DNA of 64,000 nt from the NCBI RefSeq assembly GCF_003977755.1, contig NZ_RQWN01000004.1, positions 186,001 through 250,000 on the forward strand. The letters run 5' to 3'. The notes beneath the pieces are model-generated. The model ran no database searches. It was given only the letters and a program-made list of their open reading frames with translations, and had not been told where the DNA came from. Numbering within the stretch: the first letter of the stretch is position 1; each line of letters begins with the position of its first letter. This document shows positions 50,605 through 59,459 of the stretch, piece after piece. The position numbers were made by a program, and so were the translations under genes. Source of the DNA: Haloterrigena salifodinae. GTDB taxonomy: Archaea; Halobacteriota; Halobacteria; Halobacteriales; Natrialbaceae.

Positions 50605-50856
50605 TCACGGCTCGTCGTCGGGTTGGCGCCAGTCGAGAAGCGGCGAGTCCGAATTCGCACAGTCGGGCTCGCCGCAGATTCCCGCGTCGGCACCCGCTCG
50701 TTCGACGCCGGCGGCGACGCGCTCGATCTTCCAGTCGGCCTCGTGACCCGTCGCCGACTCGTGGTCGTTGAGTGCGACGCGTGCACTGCCCAGGTTCGCG
50801 AACGACTCGCGGAACTCGCAGTCGCGACATTCGAGCACGACGCTGTCCTCGTCCAT
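50605..50856 (-). CDS. Small zinc-finger-like protein
   Basis: 83 residues from MDEDSVVLECRDCEFRESFA (50856). CRDC plus the H-x3-TGH motif (LNDHESATGHEADW) form a C2H2-like zinc site. A second cysteine pair, ICGEPDCANSD, is near the end. Small proteins of this kind are widespread in haloarchaea (a DUF7542-like type, from memory). It faces the flavodoxin gene end-to-end. Possibly nucleic-acid binding. Confidence 0.75.
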   Translation of the reverse strand: MDEDSVVLECRDCEFRESFANLGSARVALNDHESATGHEADWKIERVAAGVERAGADAGICGEPDCANSDSPLLDWRQPDDEP

Positions 50857-51106
50857 ACAGGACGATCGGCCCAACGCGATGAAAACGCTCCGGTCACGTT
50901 TTCAATTGACACTCACTCGTCAGCCGCTCAACAACTCATTGCAGCAACGGTGGTATCAAGAGCACCGCCGCCGCGACGACCGCAATGATGGGATCACTTC
51001 GGACTCAAGCGGTCTCGGTTTCGGACCGGTCCGTTTCCCGGACAAACTGTCAATCAGTGTATATAGTATATATCCTTGCATGACGTTAGAGAAACTGGTG
51101 AACTAC

Positions 51107-51700
51107 ATGAGTACAGTAACTGCGAACACCGAAACGAACGCGCTCGAAACGGAATGGAAAATGCTGGCGGTCGCGGGCGGAATCATCGCGATCCTCGGCA
51201 TCCTCGCCATGGGACTCCCGTTCGTGACCGGCGTCGCGACGACGTACCTCGTCGGATCGCTCCTGGTGCTCGGCGGACTCGTCCACGGGAGTCGCGCCGT
51301 CGCCACGCGCGGAGAAAGCGGAACGCTCTGGCAACTGACGCTCGCTGCGGTCTCGGTTCTGGGCGGTATCGCGGCGCTCGTGAACCCGATCGTCGGCCTG
51401 CTGACGCTCACGCTCCTGGTCATCGCGTACCTGCTCGTCGACGCCGTCGTCGAGTTCGGAGCGGCCCTTCGCATGGGACGCGAATCGGGTCGGGGATGGA
51501 TCGCCGCCAGCGGCGCGCTCTCGCTCGTCCTGGCCGTTCTTCTCCTGGCCGGATTCCCCGCTGACGCCGTCTGGGTCGTCGGCCTCGCCGTCGGCGTGAA
51601 TCTGTTCGTGACGGGGCTCTCGATGGTCGCCGTGGCGTACGGCGGCCGCCGCCTCGCTCACGACGTCACCCCGCCGACGGGCGAATCCCGTAGCGCGTGA
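51107..51700 (+). CDS. HdeD/DUF308-family membrane protein
   Basis: 197 residues from MSTVTANTETNALETEWKML (51107). Six membrane helices: LAVAGGIIAILGILAMGLPF, VATTYLVGSLLVLGGLVHGS, LWQLTLAAVSVLGGIAALVN, LTLTLLVIAYLLVDAVVEFG, GWIAASGALSLVLAVLLLAG and WVVGLAVGVNLFVTGLSMVA. The helix pairs with internal repeats are the HdeD pattern; in bacteria HdeD gives acid resistance at high cell density. TATATAGTATATAT (51060-51073) is the TATA region and puts the transcript start between the ATGs at 51080 and 51107, favouring the latter. Confidence 0.87.
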   Translation: MSTVTANTETNALETEWKMLAVAGGIIAILGILAMGLPFVTGVATTYLVGSLLVLGGLVHGSRAVATRGESGTLWQLTLAAVSVLGGIAALVNPIVGLLTLTLLVIAYLLVDAVVEFGAALRMGRESGRGWIAASGALSLVLAVLLLAGFPADAVWVVGLAVGVNLFVTGLSMVAVAYGGRRLAHDVTPPTGESRSA

Positions 51701-51718
51701 ACCGAATTCCCCTTTTTG

Positions 51719-52912
51719 CTACGCGACGTACTCCCACGAGCCGGTGTAGGCGCCGTACAGGCGTCGAAGCATGCCGGCGTCGGCGAGCAGTTCGATCGCG
51801 GTCGACGGTCGACTCGCGACGCGTCGCATCACGGTCGCGGGTCGGCGCGTAACATCGTCGATCGTCAATCCCTCGAGCGCCGCTGCGACCGAGGCCAGGA
51901 GGTCGGGGTCCTCGTGTTCGACCCACGCGCCGCGCATCAGCCGTGCGAGCCGGTACTCGGACCGCATCAGCTCGTACAGTTTCCGCGGGTACGCCGACTC
52001 GTTTCCGTCGGCGATCAGCGCCGCGAGGAGGTACGCCGATCTGATCCCCTGACAGATCCCTTCGCCCTGATACCGGTTGGCGATCCCGGCCGCGTCGCCG
52101 ACGAGAAACACGTCGTGCTCGGAGTCGTAGGTGCGGGCGGGATCGAGGCTCGGCCCCCTCGGGATGGTGGCGATATTCACGTCCGCCCGGTCCGGGACAG
52201 GAAACGAGTTCCGCTCAGCCGCGGCCTCGAGCGCGCCGAAGTAGTCGTCGGGCCGCCGGTCGCCCGCCCAGCCGATGCCGACGTTCGCGTGATGATCGGT
52301 CTTCGGAAACGCCCAGGCGTAGCCAACGTATCCCTCGAAGAAGATCCGCGGCCAGTTCGCGTACGCCGAGAAGTCGCCCTCGACCGTCGCGTTGAGCGCG
52401 ATCATGTCGCCGGTGTATTCGCGCATCTCTCCGCTCGCTTTGAGCGTCAGGGACGGCTGTCCGGTCGCGTCGATGACGTAGTCGTACGTCTCCACGATGT
52501 CGGCGTACTCGCTGGGTGAGATCGATCGGCCGGTCCGGAATTCGACGCCTCTGGCTTCCAACTCCGCCGCCCACCGTCGTTCGACGACGGGTCGCTCGCA
52601 GACGTAGCCGGGCTCGCACCGAACGTTCGACGTCGCGAGCGGTCCGGCGTCGCGCGGACGGTTGGTCCCCTCGTACACGCGAAGTTGGAATCCGTCGACA
52701 TCGTTGACGAACCCGTTTTCGGGCGTCTTCTCGAGCGGGACCAGCGTCGCGTCGTTGATCGCCTCGCCGCAGTCCACGCGCTTCTCGTCGTACTCCTGAC
52801 GCTCGTAGACGGTCACCCGGTCTACGTCCGCGAGTCGGCGCAGACCCGTTGCCGCCGCGAGTCCCGAAACCGATCCGCCGAGCACCGCCGCAGTCGGCTG
52901 CGTGTCGTCCAT
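51719..52912 (-). CDS. FAD-dependent geranylgeranyl-reductase-like oxidoreductase
   Basis: 397 residues from MDDTQPTAAVLGGSVSGLAA (52912). The FAD-binding Rossmann motif is AAVLGGSVSGLAAATGL, followed by VTVYERQEYDEKRVDCGEAI (the CGEA motif of geranylgeranyl reductases), YDYVIDATGQPSLTLKAS, YAWAFPKTDHHANVGIGWAG and the second FAD motif DVFLVGDAAGIANRYQGEGI. These flavoproteins saturate isoprenoid chains of archaeal lipids, quinones or carotenoids. The conserved YxWxFP and GEG loops are present. Substrate unknown. The 57 upstream codons are Arg-rich and non-coding. Confidence 0.88.
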   Translation of the reverse strand: MDDTQPTAAVLGGSVSGLAAATGLRRLADVDRVTVYERQEYDEKRVDCGEAINDATLVPLEKTPENGFVNDVDGFQLRVYEGTNRPRDAGPLATSNVRCEPGYVCERPVVERRWAAELEARGVEFRTGRSISPSEYADIVETYDYVIDATGQPSLTLKASGEMREYTGDMIALNATVEGDFSAYANWPRIFFEGYVGYAWAFPKTDHHANVGIGWAGDRRPDDYFGALEAAAERNSFPVPDRADVNIATIPRGPSLDPARTYDSEHDVFLVGDAAGIANRYQGEGICQGIRSAYLLAALIADGNESAYPRKLYELMRSEYRLARLMRGAWVEHEDPDLLASVAAALEGLTIDDVTRRPATVMRRVASRPSTAIELLADAGMLRRLYGAYTGSWEYVA

Positions 52913-53136
52913 CGCTGTGTCCCCGCCCGAAACCAACCGTCTCGATGGTAATGAGACTAGTTGATTCTCCATCACTTTCGGACACTCACGGGACGAGAGG
53001 GGTCTCGTCGGCCGAACGATTCTCGGGTGCTGGCGGCGACTCGAGTCGACTCTGAGAGCGTTTCTCATCGACGACTGCGACATCGGGGGACGTAGGACCA
53101 GAAACAGTTTTCATGATCGGCCCAATACTGTACAGT

Positions 53137-53277
53137 ATGACGCTTCCCATCGATTCTGGCCGTCGCGGTTCGATCTCTCGGATCGCACGGTTCGTCGGAA
53201 CGACACTGGACGAGCAGATAGCTGGAATCGTCGTCGAGGCCAGCGAACTCATCGAGAATGTCACGGAGGAGCCGTAA
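53137..53277 (+). CDS. Small protein upstream of methyltransferase (46 aa)
   Basis: MTLPIDSGRRGSISRIARFV, then LDEQIAGIVVEASELIENVT and EEP, ending at TAA 53275-53277, 2 nt before the GTG of the methyltransferase gene. An in-frame ATG at 53113 would add eight residues. CTGTACAG (53129-53136) is a perfect palindrome directly before the ATG. An amphipathic helix fills the second half. Close spacing suggests translational coupling to the methyltransferase. The family is not recognised. Confidence 0.55.
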   Translation: MTLPIDSGRRGSISRIARFVGTTLDEQIAGIVVEASELIENVTEEP

Positions 53278-53279
53278 CC

Positions 53280-53840
53280 GTGGGCTACCACACGTTCGAC
53301 GCCGGGCGGGCGGACAAGCTCGAACGGGCCGAACGGCGATACCGATTCCTCTCGGCCGAGGAACTGCTGTGGGCGCTCTCGCTCTCGCCGGACGACACCG
53401 TCGCCGACCTCGGCAGCGGGACCGGTTTCTTCACCGACGACGTCGCGCCCCACGCCGGCGCGGTCCACGCGGTCGACGTTCAGGAGGCGATGCACGAGTA
53501 CTACCGAGAGAAGGGCGTCCCGGAGAACGTTGCCCTCGTGACCAGCGACGTGAGTGACCTCCCGTTCGACGACGACGCACTCGACGCCGCGTTCTCGACG
53601 ATGACCTACCACGAGTTCGCGAGCGACGACGCGCTCGCGGAACTCCGACGGGTCCTCGCGCCCGGCGGGCGACTCGTCGTCGTCGACTGGGCCGCGACCG
53701 GCTCTGGCGAGGACGGGCCGCCGGTCGACGAGCGATACGGCGCCGACGAGGCGGCGACCGCTCTCCGCGACGCCGGGTTCGATATCGAACACGAGGCCGT
53801 CCGCTCGGAAACGTTCCTGTTGATCGCGACGCTCGAGTGA
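53280..53840 (+). CDS. Class I SAM-dependent methyltransferase
   Basis: 186 residues from a GTG (MGYHTFDAGRADKLERAERR). Motif I is DTVADLGSGTGFFTDDVAPH, motif II is VHAVDVQEAMHEYYREKGVP, motif III is VTSDVSDLPFDDDALDAAFS, then YHEFASDDALAELRRVLAPG and GRLVVVDWAATGSGEDGPPV. This is the UbiE/Methyltransf_11-type fold. GTG start is fixed by the 2-nt distance to the small upstream gene and the lack of another start before FDAGRA. Substrate is probably a small molecule or metalloid; EDGPPVDERYG is a typical late loop. Confidence 0.9.
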   Translation: MGYHTFDAGRADKLERAERRYRFLSAEELLWALSLSPDDTVADLGSGTGFFTDDVAPHAGAVHAVDVQEAMHEYYREKGVPENVALVTSDVSDLPFDDDALDAAFSTMTYHEFASDDALAELRRVLAPGGRLVVVDWAATGSGEDGPPVDERYGADEAATALRDAGFDIEHEAVRSETFLLIATLE

Positions 53841-53932
53841 GTTTCCAGCCCCGTTTCACCAGTTTTTGATACTTCGTAACTCCCTTTCAGAAACCGACAA
53901 GGTAAACCACGTCTATCATATAGTGGATCCAA

Positions 53933-55984
53933 ATGAGTCGTGGTGGGAAACAATCTATAACCGATGCGATCGGTGACGTCACCCGAGCGTTGGTTCCGAC
54001 CATCACCGAACCCGAGATGCGCCAACACGTTTGCGAGGCGTTCGTCGCGTCGGAGGTGTACTCCGTTGCGTGGATCGGCCGCTATCTGCCGGAGCGAGAC
54101 GACGTGGTTCCGAACGCCTCCGCCGGGATTGCGGAGCAGACGCTCGAGGACGTCTCCACCGCCGAGGAGTCGCCTCGAGCGGAACTGACGAACGAGGCGG
54201 TGCGCACACAGGAGATTACGGTCCGACGGAATCTCGTCGACGATCCGCCTTGCGATGAGTGGCGCGACCACGCCCTCGAGCACGACTACCGAACCTGTGC
54301 GGCGATCCCGCTCGTTTACGAGGGGACGCTGTACGGCGTCTTGCAGCTGGCTACCGACCGGCCACGCGGGTTCGAGACGGCCGAGCGAGAATCGCTCGCG
54401 GAACTGGGCGTCACGATCGCCTACGCCCTCGATGATGCGGAGTCGCCCGCGAACACTGACCGCGACGAGAGCGCGGAAGCGGCGGAAGAGATGACGGAGG
54501 TACCCATCGAGGCCGAGCAGAAACGACGGCTCTACGAGACTATTATCTCTAGCACGCCCGATCTCGTCTACGCCTTCGATCTCGACTACCGCTTCATCTT
54601 CGCCAACGACGCGCTGCTGGAGATGTGGGGCCAAACCTACGACGAGTCCATCGGCAACACCTTGCGAGAAAACGGCTACGAGCCGTGGCACGCGGAGATG
54701 CACGAACGCGAGATCGACCGGATCGTGGAGACGAAAGAGCCCATCCGTGGCGAAGTCGCGTTCGAACACGCCGAACACGGCCGCCGAATCTACGACTACA
54801 TCTTCGCACCGGTGCTCGACGACGAGGGCGAGGTCGAAATCATCGCCGGGACGACGCGCGATATCACCGAGCGCAAGGAAGCCGAGGAGGCGCTTCAGAA
54901 GAGCAAGGAGCGATTCCGCGCGCTGGTCACCGCGAGTTCGGACGTCGTCTATCGCATGAGCCCGGACTGGAGCGAAATGCACGAACTCGAGGGCAAGGAA
55001 TTCATCGCCGATACGCAGGAATCGACCAGCGACTGGCTCGACAAATACATCCATCCGGACGATCAGGAACGCGTCACGGCGGCCATCGACGAAGCCATCC
55101 GGACCAAGAGCACCTTCGAACTGGAACACCAAATAGAGCAGGTCGACGGCAGCCTGGGCTGGACGTTCTCGCGTGCGGTACCGATGCTGGACGAGGACGG
55201 CGAGATCGTCGAGTGGGTCGGGATGGCGAGCGACATCACCGACCGCAAGGAGTACGAGCGGGAACTCGAACAAACCAACGCGCAACTGAAACGCTCGAAC
55301 CAGGAACTCAAGCGATTCGCTCACGCCGCTTCCCACGACCTCCAGGAGCCGTTACGGATGGTCTCGAGCTATCTGCAGCTACTCGAACAGCGGTACGGAG
55401 ACGACCTCGACACCGACGCGACGGAGTTCATCGAGTTCGCCGTCGACGGCGCGGATCGCATGCGGGCAATGGTCGACGCGCTGCTCGAATATTCGCAGGT
55501 AAGCACCCGCGAGAACGACTTCGAGTCGGTCGACTGCGAGGCGGTCCTCGAGCAGGCGACGGAGAATCTCCGGATGGCGATCGAGGAACGCGAGGCCTCC
55601 ATCACGTCGGACGAACTGCCCACCGTGAGCGGCGACGAACGCCAACTGATTCAACTCTTCCAGAACATCCTCGATAACGCCATCACGTACGCGGGCGACG
55701 AGCCGCCGACCGTCCACGTCTCCGCCGAGCGACGGGACGGCGAGTGGCTGTTTTCGGTCCGCGACGACGGGATCGGGATCGATCCCGAGAAGACGGAGGA
55801 CATCTTCGAGGTCTTCAACCGCCTTCACGCTCCCGACGAGTACGGCGGAACCGGTATCGGTCTCGCTATCTGCAAACGCATTGTGATGACCCACGACGGC
55901 CGCATCTGGGTCGAGTCCGACCCCGGCGAGGGGACGACGTTCTCCTTCACGATTCCAGACGGCACTGGTGGAGAAACGACATAG
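53933..55984 (+). CDS. Sensor histidine kinase (GAF-PAS-PAS-HisKA-HATPase)
   Basis: 683 residues, no membrane segment. GAF domain about 15-165 (VYSVAWIGRYLPERDDVVPN, YRTCAAIPLVYEGTLYGVLQ). First PAS with PAC about 195-315 (LYETIISSTPDLVYAFDLDY ... GTTRDITERKEAEE). Second PAS about 320-445 (VDGSLGWTFSRAVPMLDEDG). HisKA with phospho-acceptor His468 in FAHAASHDLQEPLRMVSSYL. HATPase_c with N-box FQNILDNAITYAG, G1 RDDGIGIDPEKTEDIFEVF and G2 YGGTGIGLAICKRIV. It should sense a cytoplasmic signal, perhaps redox or light, and pass phosphate to an unlinked receiver: no response regulator gene lies nearby. Upstream TATA-like CATATAGTG at 53918-53926. Confidence 0.92.
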   Translation: MSRGGKQSITDAIGDVTRALVPTITEPEMRQHVCEAFVASEVYSVAWIGRYLPERDDVVPNASAGIAEQTLEDVSTAEESPRAELTNEAVRTQEITVRRNLVDDPPCDEWRDHALEHDYRTCAAIPLVYEGTLYGVLQLATDRPRGFETAERESLAELGVTIAYALDDAESPANTDRDESAEAAEEMTEVPIEAEQKRRLYETIISSTPDLVYAFDLDYRFIFANDALLEMWGQTYDESIGNTLRENGYEPWHAEMHEREIDRIVETKEPIRGEVAFEHAEHGRRIYDYIFAPVLDDEGEVEIIAGTTRDITERKEAEEALQKSKERFRALVTASSDVVYRMSPDWSEMHELEGKEFIADTQESTSDWLDKYIHPDDQERVTAAIDEAIRTKSTFELEHQIEQVDGSLGWTFSRAVPMLDEDGEIVEWVGMASDITDRKEYERELEQTNAQLKRSNQELKRFAHAASHDLQEPLRMVSSYLQLLEQRYGDDLDTDATEFIEFAVDGADRMRAMVDALLEYSQVSTRENDFESVDCEAVLEQATENLRMAIEEREASITSDELPTVSGDERQLIQLFQNILDNAITYAGDEPPTVHVSAERRDGEWLFSVRDDGIGIDPEKTEDIFEVFNRLHAPDEYGGTGIGLAICKRIVMTHDGRIWVESDPGEGTTFSFTIPDGTGGETT

Positions 55985-56078
55985 CGTACGTGTACTGTGG
56001 CTCAGCTTGGTGTGGCTCCGTTCGGTGCGTCTACCGTCGTATCGTTGAATCGGATGCCTCGAGCCGTGAGATGATGGG

Positions 56079-56543
56079 TTACCAGTCGTACTCGTGGTGG
56101 AGCTGGCGCCCCTCCTCGTTCAGCACGGGGCCGGTAACATCGCTGACGCCGTCGAGAATCTCCGCCGACCGGACCGTCGGTTCGCTGTCGGTGAAGGCCG
56201 GGAGTTCGTCGCTGCCAACGCTGTAGACGACCCGTCCGAACCCGGCGCTGATCATCCCGCCGGCGCACATCGGACACGGCTCCGTGCTCGTGTACATGAC
56301 CGTCTCGGCGCGTTCGTCCGGGTCGAGTTCTCGACACGCCCGATACGCGAGGTGGAGCTCCGGATGGCGGCGAATGTCGTCTTCCGTGACCACGCGATTC
56401 GAATCGGCCATGATGACCGTATCGTCCCGGACGAGCACCGTCCCGAACGGTCGGTCACCGCGATCGACGGCCTCGCGAGCGAGTTCGAAGGCCCGGCGCA
56501 TGTGCGCCTCGTGGTCGAACTCATCGACGGTCGGTTCAGACAT
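56079..56543 (-). CDS. Cytidine/guanine-deaminase-like nucleoside deaminase
   Basis: 154 residues. Zinc-binding deaminase motif: HPELHLAYRACRELDP (H-P-E variant of the usual H-A-E), then STEPCPMCAGGMISAGFGRV (PCxxC). The N-terminus HMRRAFELAREAVDRGDRPF and GTVLVRDDTVIMADSNRVVT are typical of the CMP/dCMP and tRNA-adenosine/guanine deaminase branch. Catalytic glutamate is in HPE. Probable cytosolic nucleobase or nucleoside deamination; TadA or guanine deaminase roles are both possible. The C-terminal GPVLNEEGRQLHHEYDW is a usual ending. Confidence 0.88.
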   Translation of the reverse strand: MSEPTVDEFDHEAHMRRAFELAREAVDRGDRPFGTVLVRDDTVIMADSNRVVTEDDIRRHPELHLAYRACRELDPDERAETVMYTSTEPCPMCAGGMISAGFGRVVYSVGSDELPAFTDSEPTVRSAEILDGVSDVTGPVLNEEGRQLHHEYDW

Positions 56544-56546
56544 GTC

Positions 56547-56806
56547 TGTACAGTGGCTCGAGCAGCTACATAAACCGTGGTGGACCGACGTGTGAGAGCG
56601 TCCGGAGTGTTGTCACTGCTGTCGCCGATCGTCACCCCCTCGACGGACGCTTGCGAATGCACCGGTGTCCCGCCGGTGAGCACGTTCACCGGCGTTTCTG
56701 TCTCGTCGGTGAATAGGATGTCTTCGAAGGTGTGTGTCCCGAGGATCGCGTCGGGGGCCAACTTGAAATTGTTGAATAAATTATCAGTTCCTTCTGGAGT
56801 CATCAA
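56547..56806 (-). CDS. Unidentified ORF fragment
   Basis: From Met 56806 the frame reads MMTPEGTDNLFNNFKLAPDA, ILGTHTFEDILFTDETETPV and NVLTGGTPVHSQASVEGVTI before running into the deaminase gene in a shadow frame. The first 70 residues look like genuine coding sequence, perhaps part of a decayed protein lying between the deaminase and the xylose-dehydrogenase-like gene. No family recognised and no clear stop before the neighbouring gene. Confidence 0.3.
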
Positions 56807-56961
56807 ATCAGGAGCCTACAGCGGGGCTCAGTCATCTCACCCCCGAAAAACAACTTCTGCTGTGAGTGCCAGAAAAGGGTTCACAGTATTCATGTCCGGG
56901 ATTCCCGAATCAGTCAGTACAGACACATACGTGGTCGATCGTCACCAGTTTTCTATCTCGT

Positions 56962-58032
56962 TCACAGGTCGAGTGTGACGCGTTGTCCTCTCTCAGCGGA
57001 TTCGTAGAGGGCACGGATGACGCGCATGTCGACCATACCGTGTTCGCCGTCAGGTTCGGGGTCGAGACCACGCTGGAGGCGGTTGGCGAAGTAGTCGAAC
57101 TCCTCGCGCATCTGGTCGACCGGCTCCGGCTGATACTCACTCTCGATGTCCGGTCCGGATACCCGGAGCACTTTCTGGGTGTTCGGGAAGAAGAGCCCCT
57201 CGATGCTCAGTTCACCTTCGGTGCCGACGAACCGGAGGCTCGAGGTCACTGTCGCGCTGTGCGTGACTGTACACGAGGCGAGCTTTCCGTCGGGGAACTC
57301 TAGCTGGAACGCTGCGTGCTCGTCGGTTCCCTCGTAGGCCGGCTGTTCGGACTCCGTCCGGGCGTACACCGCTTGGGGATCTTCCTTCAGGATGAACCGG
57401 ATCGTGTTTAGCGGGTAGATCCCAATATCGTTGAGCGTCGTCCCGCCGGCAAGGTCGGGGTCGAACCGCCAACTCGTCTCGTCGGCGGCGTCGAGGATCG
57501 TGTCCGACATGTGCCCGAGTATCGAGACGACATCGCCGATTGCGCCGTCCCGGATCAGTTCTCGGGCACGGCGGGCCACCGGTTCGGTCTGGAGTCGGTA
57601 GGCGACCATCAGCGGGACATCCGCTTCCCGGCAGGCGTCGACGAGTGCCTGAGCGTCCTCGACGGTCGCTTCCAGGGGTTTCTCGCAGAGGATCGCCTTA
57701 TCGTGCGCGGCCGCGGCTTCGACGTGGTCCCGGTGGAGTCCGTTCGGCGTGCAGATGTACACCGCGTCGTAGGCATCGGTTGCCGCGCCGTCGGCATACT
57801 CGTCGTAAGTGAGGGTACCCTCGATCCCCTCCAGGTCAGCTGCGGCCTCCTCAGCCTTCTCCGTACTGGAACTGACCAGGACCGTCGTCGTGCAATAGTC
57901 CGCGTTTTCGACGGCAGGGACCGCGTGCTCGCGCGTCCACCACCCGAGTCCGACCATGGCGAACCGGATCGGATCGGCGTCTGTGGGGTGTTCCCAGTCG
58001 CGAGCACTGAAACTGTCGAGATCGAACTCCAT
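56962..58032 (-). CDS. D-xylose/glucose 1-dehydrogenase-like Gfo/Idh/MocA oxidoreductase
   Basis: 356 residues from MEFDLDSFSARDWEHPTDAD (58032). The PTDADPIRFAMVGLGWWTRE N-terminus, the Rossmann loop GLGWWT, VYICTPNGLHRDHVEAAAAH, the catalytic EKPLEATVEDAQALVDACRE and MVAYRLQTEPVARRARELIR are very like the NADP-dependent D-xylose 1-dehydrogenase of Haloferax volcanii, from memory. NDIGIYPLNTIRFILKEDPQ carries the second conserved motif. The likely reaction is oxidation of an aldose to the lactone as the first step of oxidative pentose breakdown. The remaining pathway genes are not in the window. The Met at 58068 is less likely. Confidence 0.87.
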   Translation of the reverse strand: MEFDLDSFSARDWEHPTDADPIRFAMVGLGWWTREHAVPAVENADYCTTTVLVSSSTEKAEEAAADLEGIEGTLTYDEYADGAATDAYDAVYICTPNGLHRDHVEAAAAHDKAILCEKPLEATVEDAQALVDACREADVPLMVAYRLQTEPVARRARELIRDGAIGDVVSILGHMSDTILDAADETSWRFDPDLAGGTTLNDIGIYPLNTIRFILKEDPQAVYARTESEQPAYEGTDEHAAFQLEFPDGKLASCTVTHSATVTSSLRFVGTEGELSIEGLFFPNTQKVLRVSGPDIESEYQPEPVDQMREEFDYFANRLQRGLDPEPDGEHGMVDMRVIRALYESAERGQRVTLDL

Positions 58033-58122
58033 GAGCGAGGATTTGCTGCCATAACAGATAGTCTTCACGCACGAGGAGCTACCAATCGAGTAGAGACGAT
58101 TTCTGGGAGCGTATCCGACAAT

Positions 58123-58356
58123 TCAGTCTCCTACGAGTGCGGTCGTAGTACTTGAAGTTTTATCTGAGTACAACGCCTCAATATCGTGCTTCGCGGCCCA
58201 ATCGATGAACGCGCTCGTGGATTGGTCGAGTCTGCGTTCCGCCGCTTCGCTTGCCTTATCACCGACTTCTGCGGCCCGTCTAGTTGCTTCCTTGGCCTCT
58301 GTCACTACGCCGTGAGAGATCTGCGATGTACGTGGACTGGAACGACACCTTCCCAT
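58123..58356 (-). CDS. Unidentified helical protein fragment
   Basis: The C-terminal part EAKEATRRAAEVGDKASEAA, ERRLDQSTSAFIDWAAKHDI and ALYSDKTSSTTTALVGD looks coding (amphipathic helix, acidic). The first 15 residues from Met 58356 are Arg/Ser-rich and may not belong. No family. Probably the tail of a gene damaged by the mobile elements to its right. Confidence 0.35.
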   Translation of the reverse strand: MGRCRSSPRTSQISHGVVTEAKEATRRAAEVGDKASEAAERRLDQSTSAFIDWAAKHDIEALYSDKTSSTTTALVGD

Positions 58357-58524
58357 ACTTCGGTAATTCTGAGTCAGACCGTTTCAATCGATATGTGGAC
58401 CATACCGAGGAGTGCTACATCGGCTGCATTCCCAGATCGATGTTGTAGGGACCGATGCTTCTGGTGTGGTATTATGCTCTTCGAAGGTGTGAATCGTCTC
58501 TTCGTCGCAGTGTCGACAGTCAAG

Positions 58525-58745
58525 TCACGTTTTGTGTGAAATGTTTGGCTCTGTTGTGGCCAGATTCGATCCGGATGTCTCCTGTAGCACAAGTGCAGGA
58601 ACGAACCACCGACGTGAATCCTCGAGTGCGGCCAATTCTTCGCTGTCAGCAATTGCGTCCCCCCACTCGTTGTAAAGAATCGGCAACTCTCTATCGGCTG
58701 TCGCCCATCCTGTGATATCTTGGTCCTCGACGGCGTCAAGTTGCT
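58525..58745 (-). pseudogene. Unidentified protein fragment cut by an IS end
   Basis: The minus-strand frame reads LEQLDAVEDQDITGWATADR, ELPILYNEWGDAIADSEELA and ALEDSRRWFVPALVLQETSG and stops at 58525. Its upstream end is replaced by the IS-end-like GGCTCTGTTGAAAC at 58751. The acidic, tryptophan-containing sequence is haloarchaeal in style but not recognised. Confidence 0.35.
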
Positions 58746-58750
58746 CGAGC

Positions 58751-58780
58751 GGCTCTGTTGAAACCCTCAAACTGTGATAG
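58751..58780 (+). repeat. Solo IS end shared with 11681-11710
   Basis: GGCTCTGTTGAAAC and, nine bases on, GTGATAG match 11681-11710 at 25 of 30 positions with the same spacing. GGCTCTGTTG resembles IS6-family ends (compare GGCACTGTTG of IS26). No matching transposase is attached; a different IS6 copy begins 46 bp to the right. Confidence 0.6.
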
Positions 58781-58825
58781 GAACGGCATGCTGAATATAC
58801 GCTGCAGAGACAGGAGCGGTAGCTG

Positions 58826-59370
58826 GGCACCGTCTAGTTAGCACAGTTTGAGGAACGAGTAGGTCGGAGAGCGAGGTTGGAACTATGCTTGCAGACCTTC
58901 TCAGCGGGTGCTATGCGGCGGAATTTGATGAAGCTTGAGAACGGGAGCGGACGGCGACGTTCACAAGAGCGTAGCTCTTGTGCAGCCCATTAGAACGCGG
59001 AGCGTTCTGAGGACGCCCGTCAGGGCGTTCGCTGTCCGGTTCCATGCGACTGGTTGTTCTCTTCGAGAGACACAAGCAATTCTTCGCTCATTCGGCAGTG
59101 AAAGGTCTCATCAAGCAATCTGGTACTGGGTTCATTGGCTGGCTGACAGCGTTCCAGACCCGCTGACGGTTTCGCCGTCGCGGGTCGCGGTTGATGAAAC
59201 CGCTGTCAGGATTAACGGCAACCGATCTTGGATGTACGCTGCAATAGACATCGACACGAAACTCATCCTCGATGTAGCGCTCTTTGAACGGCGGGGCACC
59301 GATCCAGCTGCTGCGTTTCTACATGGACGTACCGCGAAACACGATCTATATCACGGCGAACGAGGCCACT
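58826..59370 (+). pseudogene. IS6-family element, left two-thirds, with hairpin insertion
   Basis: The left end is GGCACCGTCTAGTT (58826-58839). The transposase starts MLADLLSGCYAAEFDEA (58885) and soon meets a TGA; a 56-nt hairpin insertion (58960-59015) then shifts the frame. Beyond it come TPVRAFAVRFHATGCSLRET, FGSERSHQAIWYWVHWLADS, VAVDETAVRINGNRSWMYAA and RRGTDPAAAFLHGRTAKHDL. The match ends at about 59365; the C-terminal third and right end are missing. Confidence 0.87.
58960..59015 (+). repeat. 56-nt double-hairpin insertion (second copy)
   Basis: CACAAGAGC-GTA-GCTCTTGTG (58962-58982, 9-bp arms) and AGAACGC-GGA-GCGTTCT (58992-59008, 7-bp arms). GACG stands just before the insertion (58956-58959) and its last four bases are GACG (59012-59015). 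Nearly identical to the minus-strand reading of 6619-6674, and inserted at the same place in the transposase gene. Confidence 0.85.
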
Positions 59371-59459
59371 TTTGTGACAACATCTAACAAAGAAAAAGAG
59401 GCCGGTGGGTACAATACTTCTGACGAACCACTGCCAGTGTAGGTATTTGCGGATGGTAC

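Noticed and set aside
53606-55336. A 576-residue open frame antisense to the sensor kinase
   Set aside because: It mirrors the codon pattern of the kinase on the other strand, has no domain motifs, and GC-rich haloarchaeal genes commonly give such shadows.
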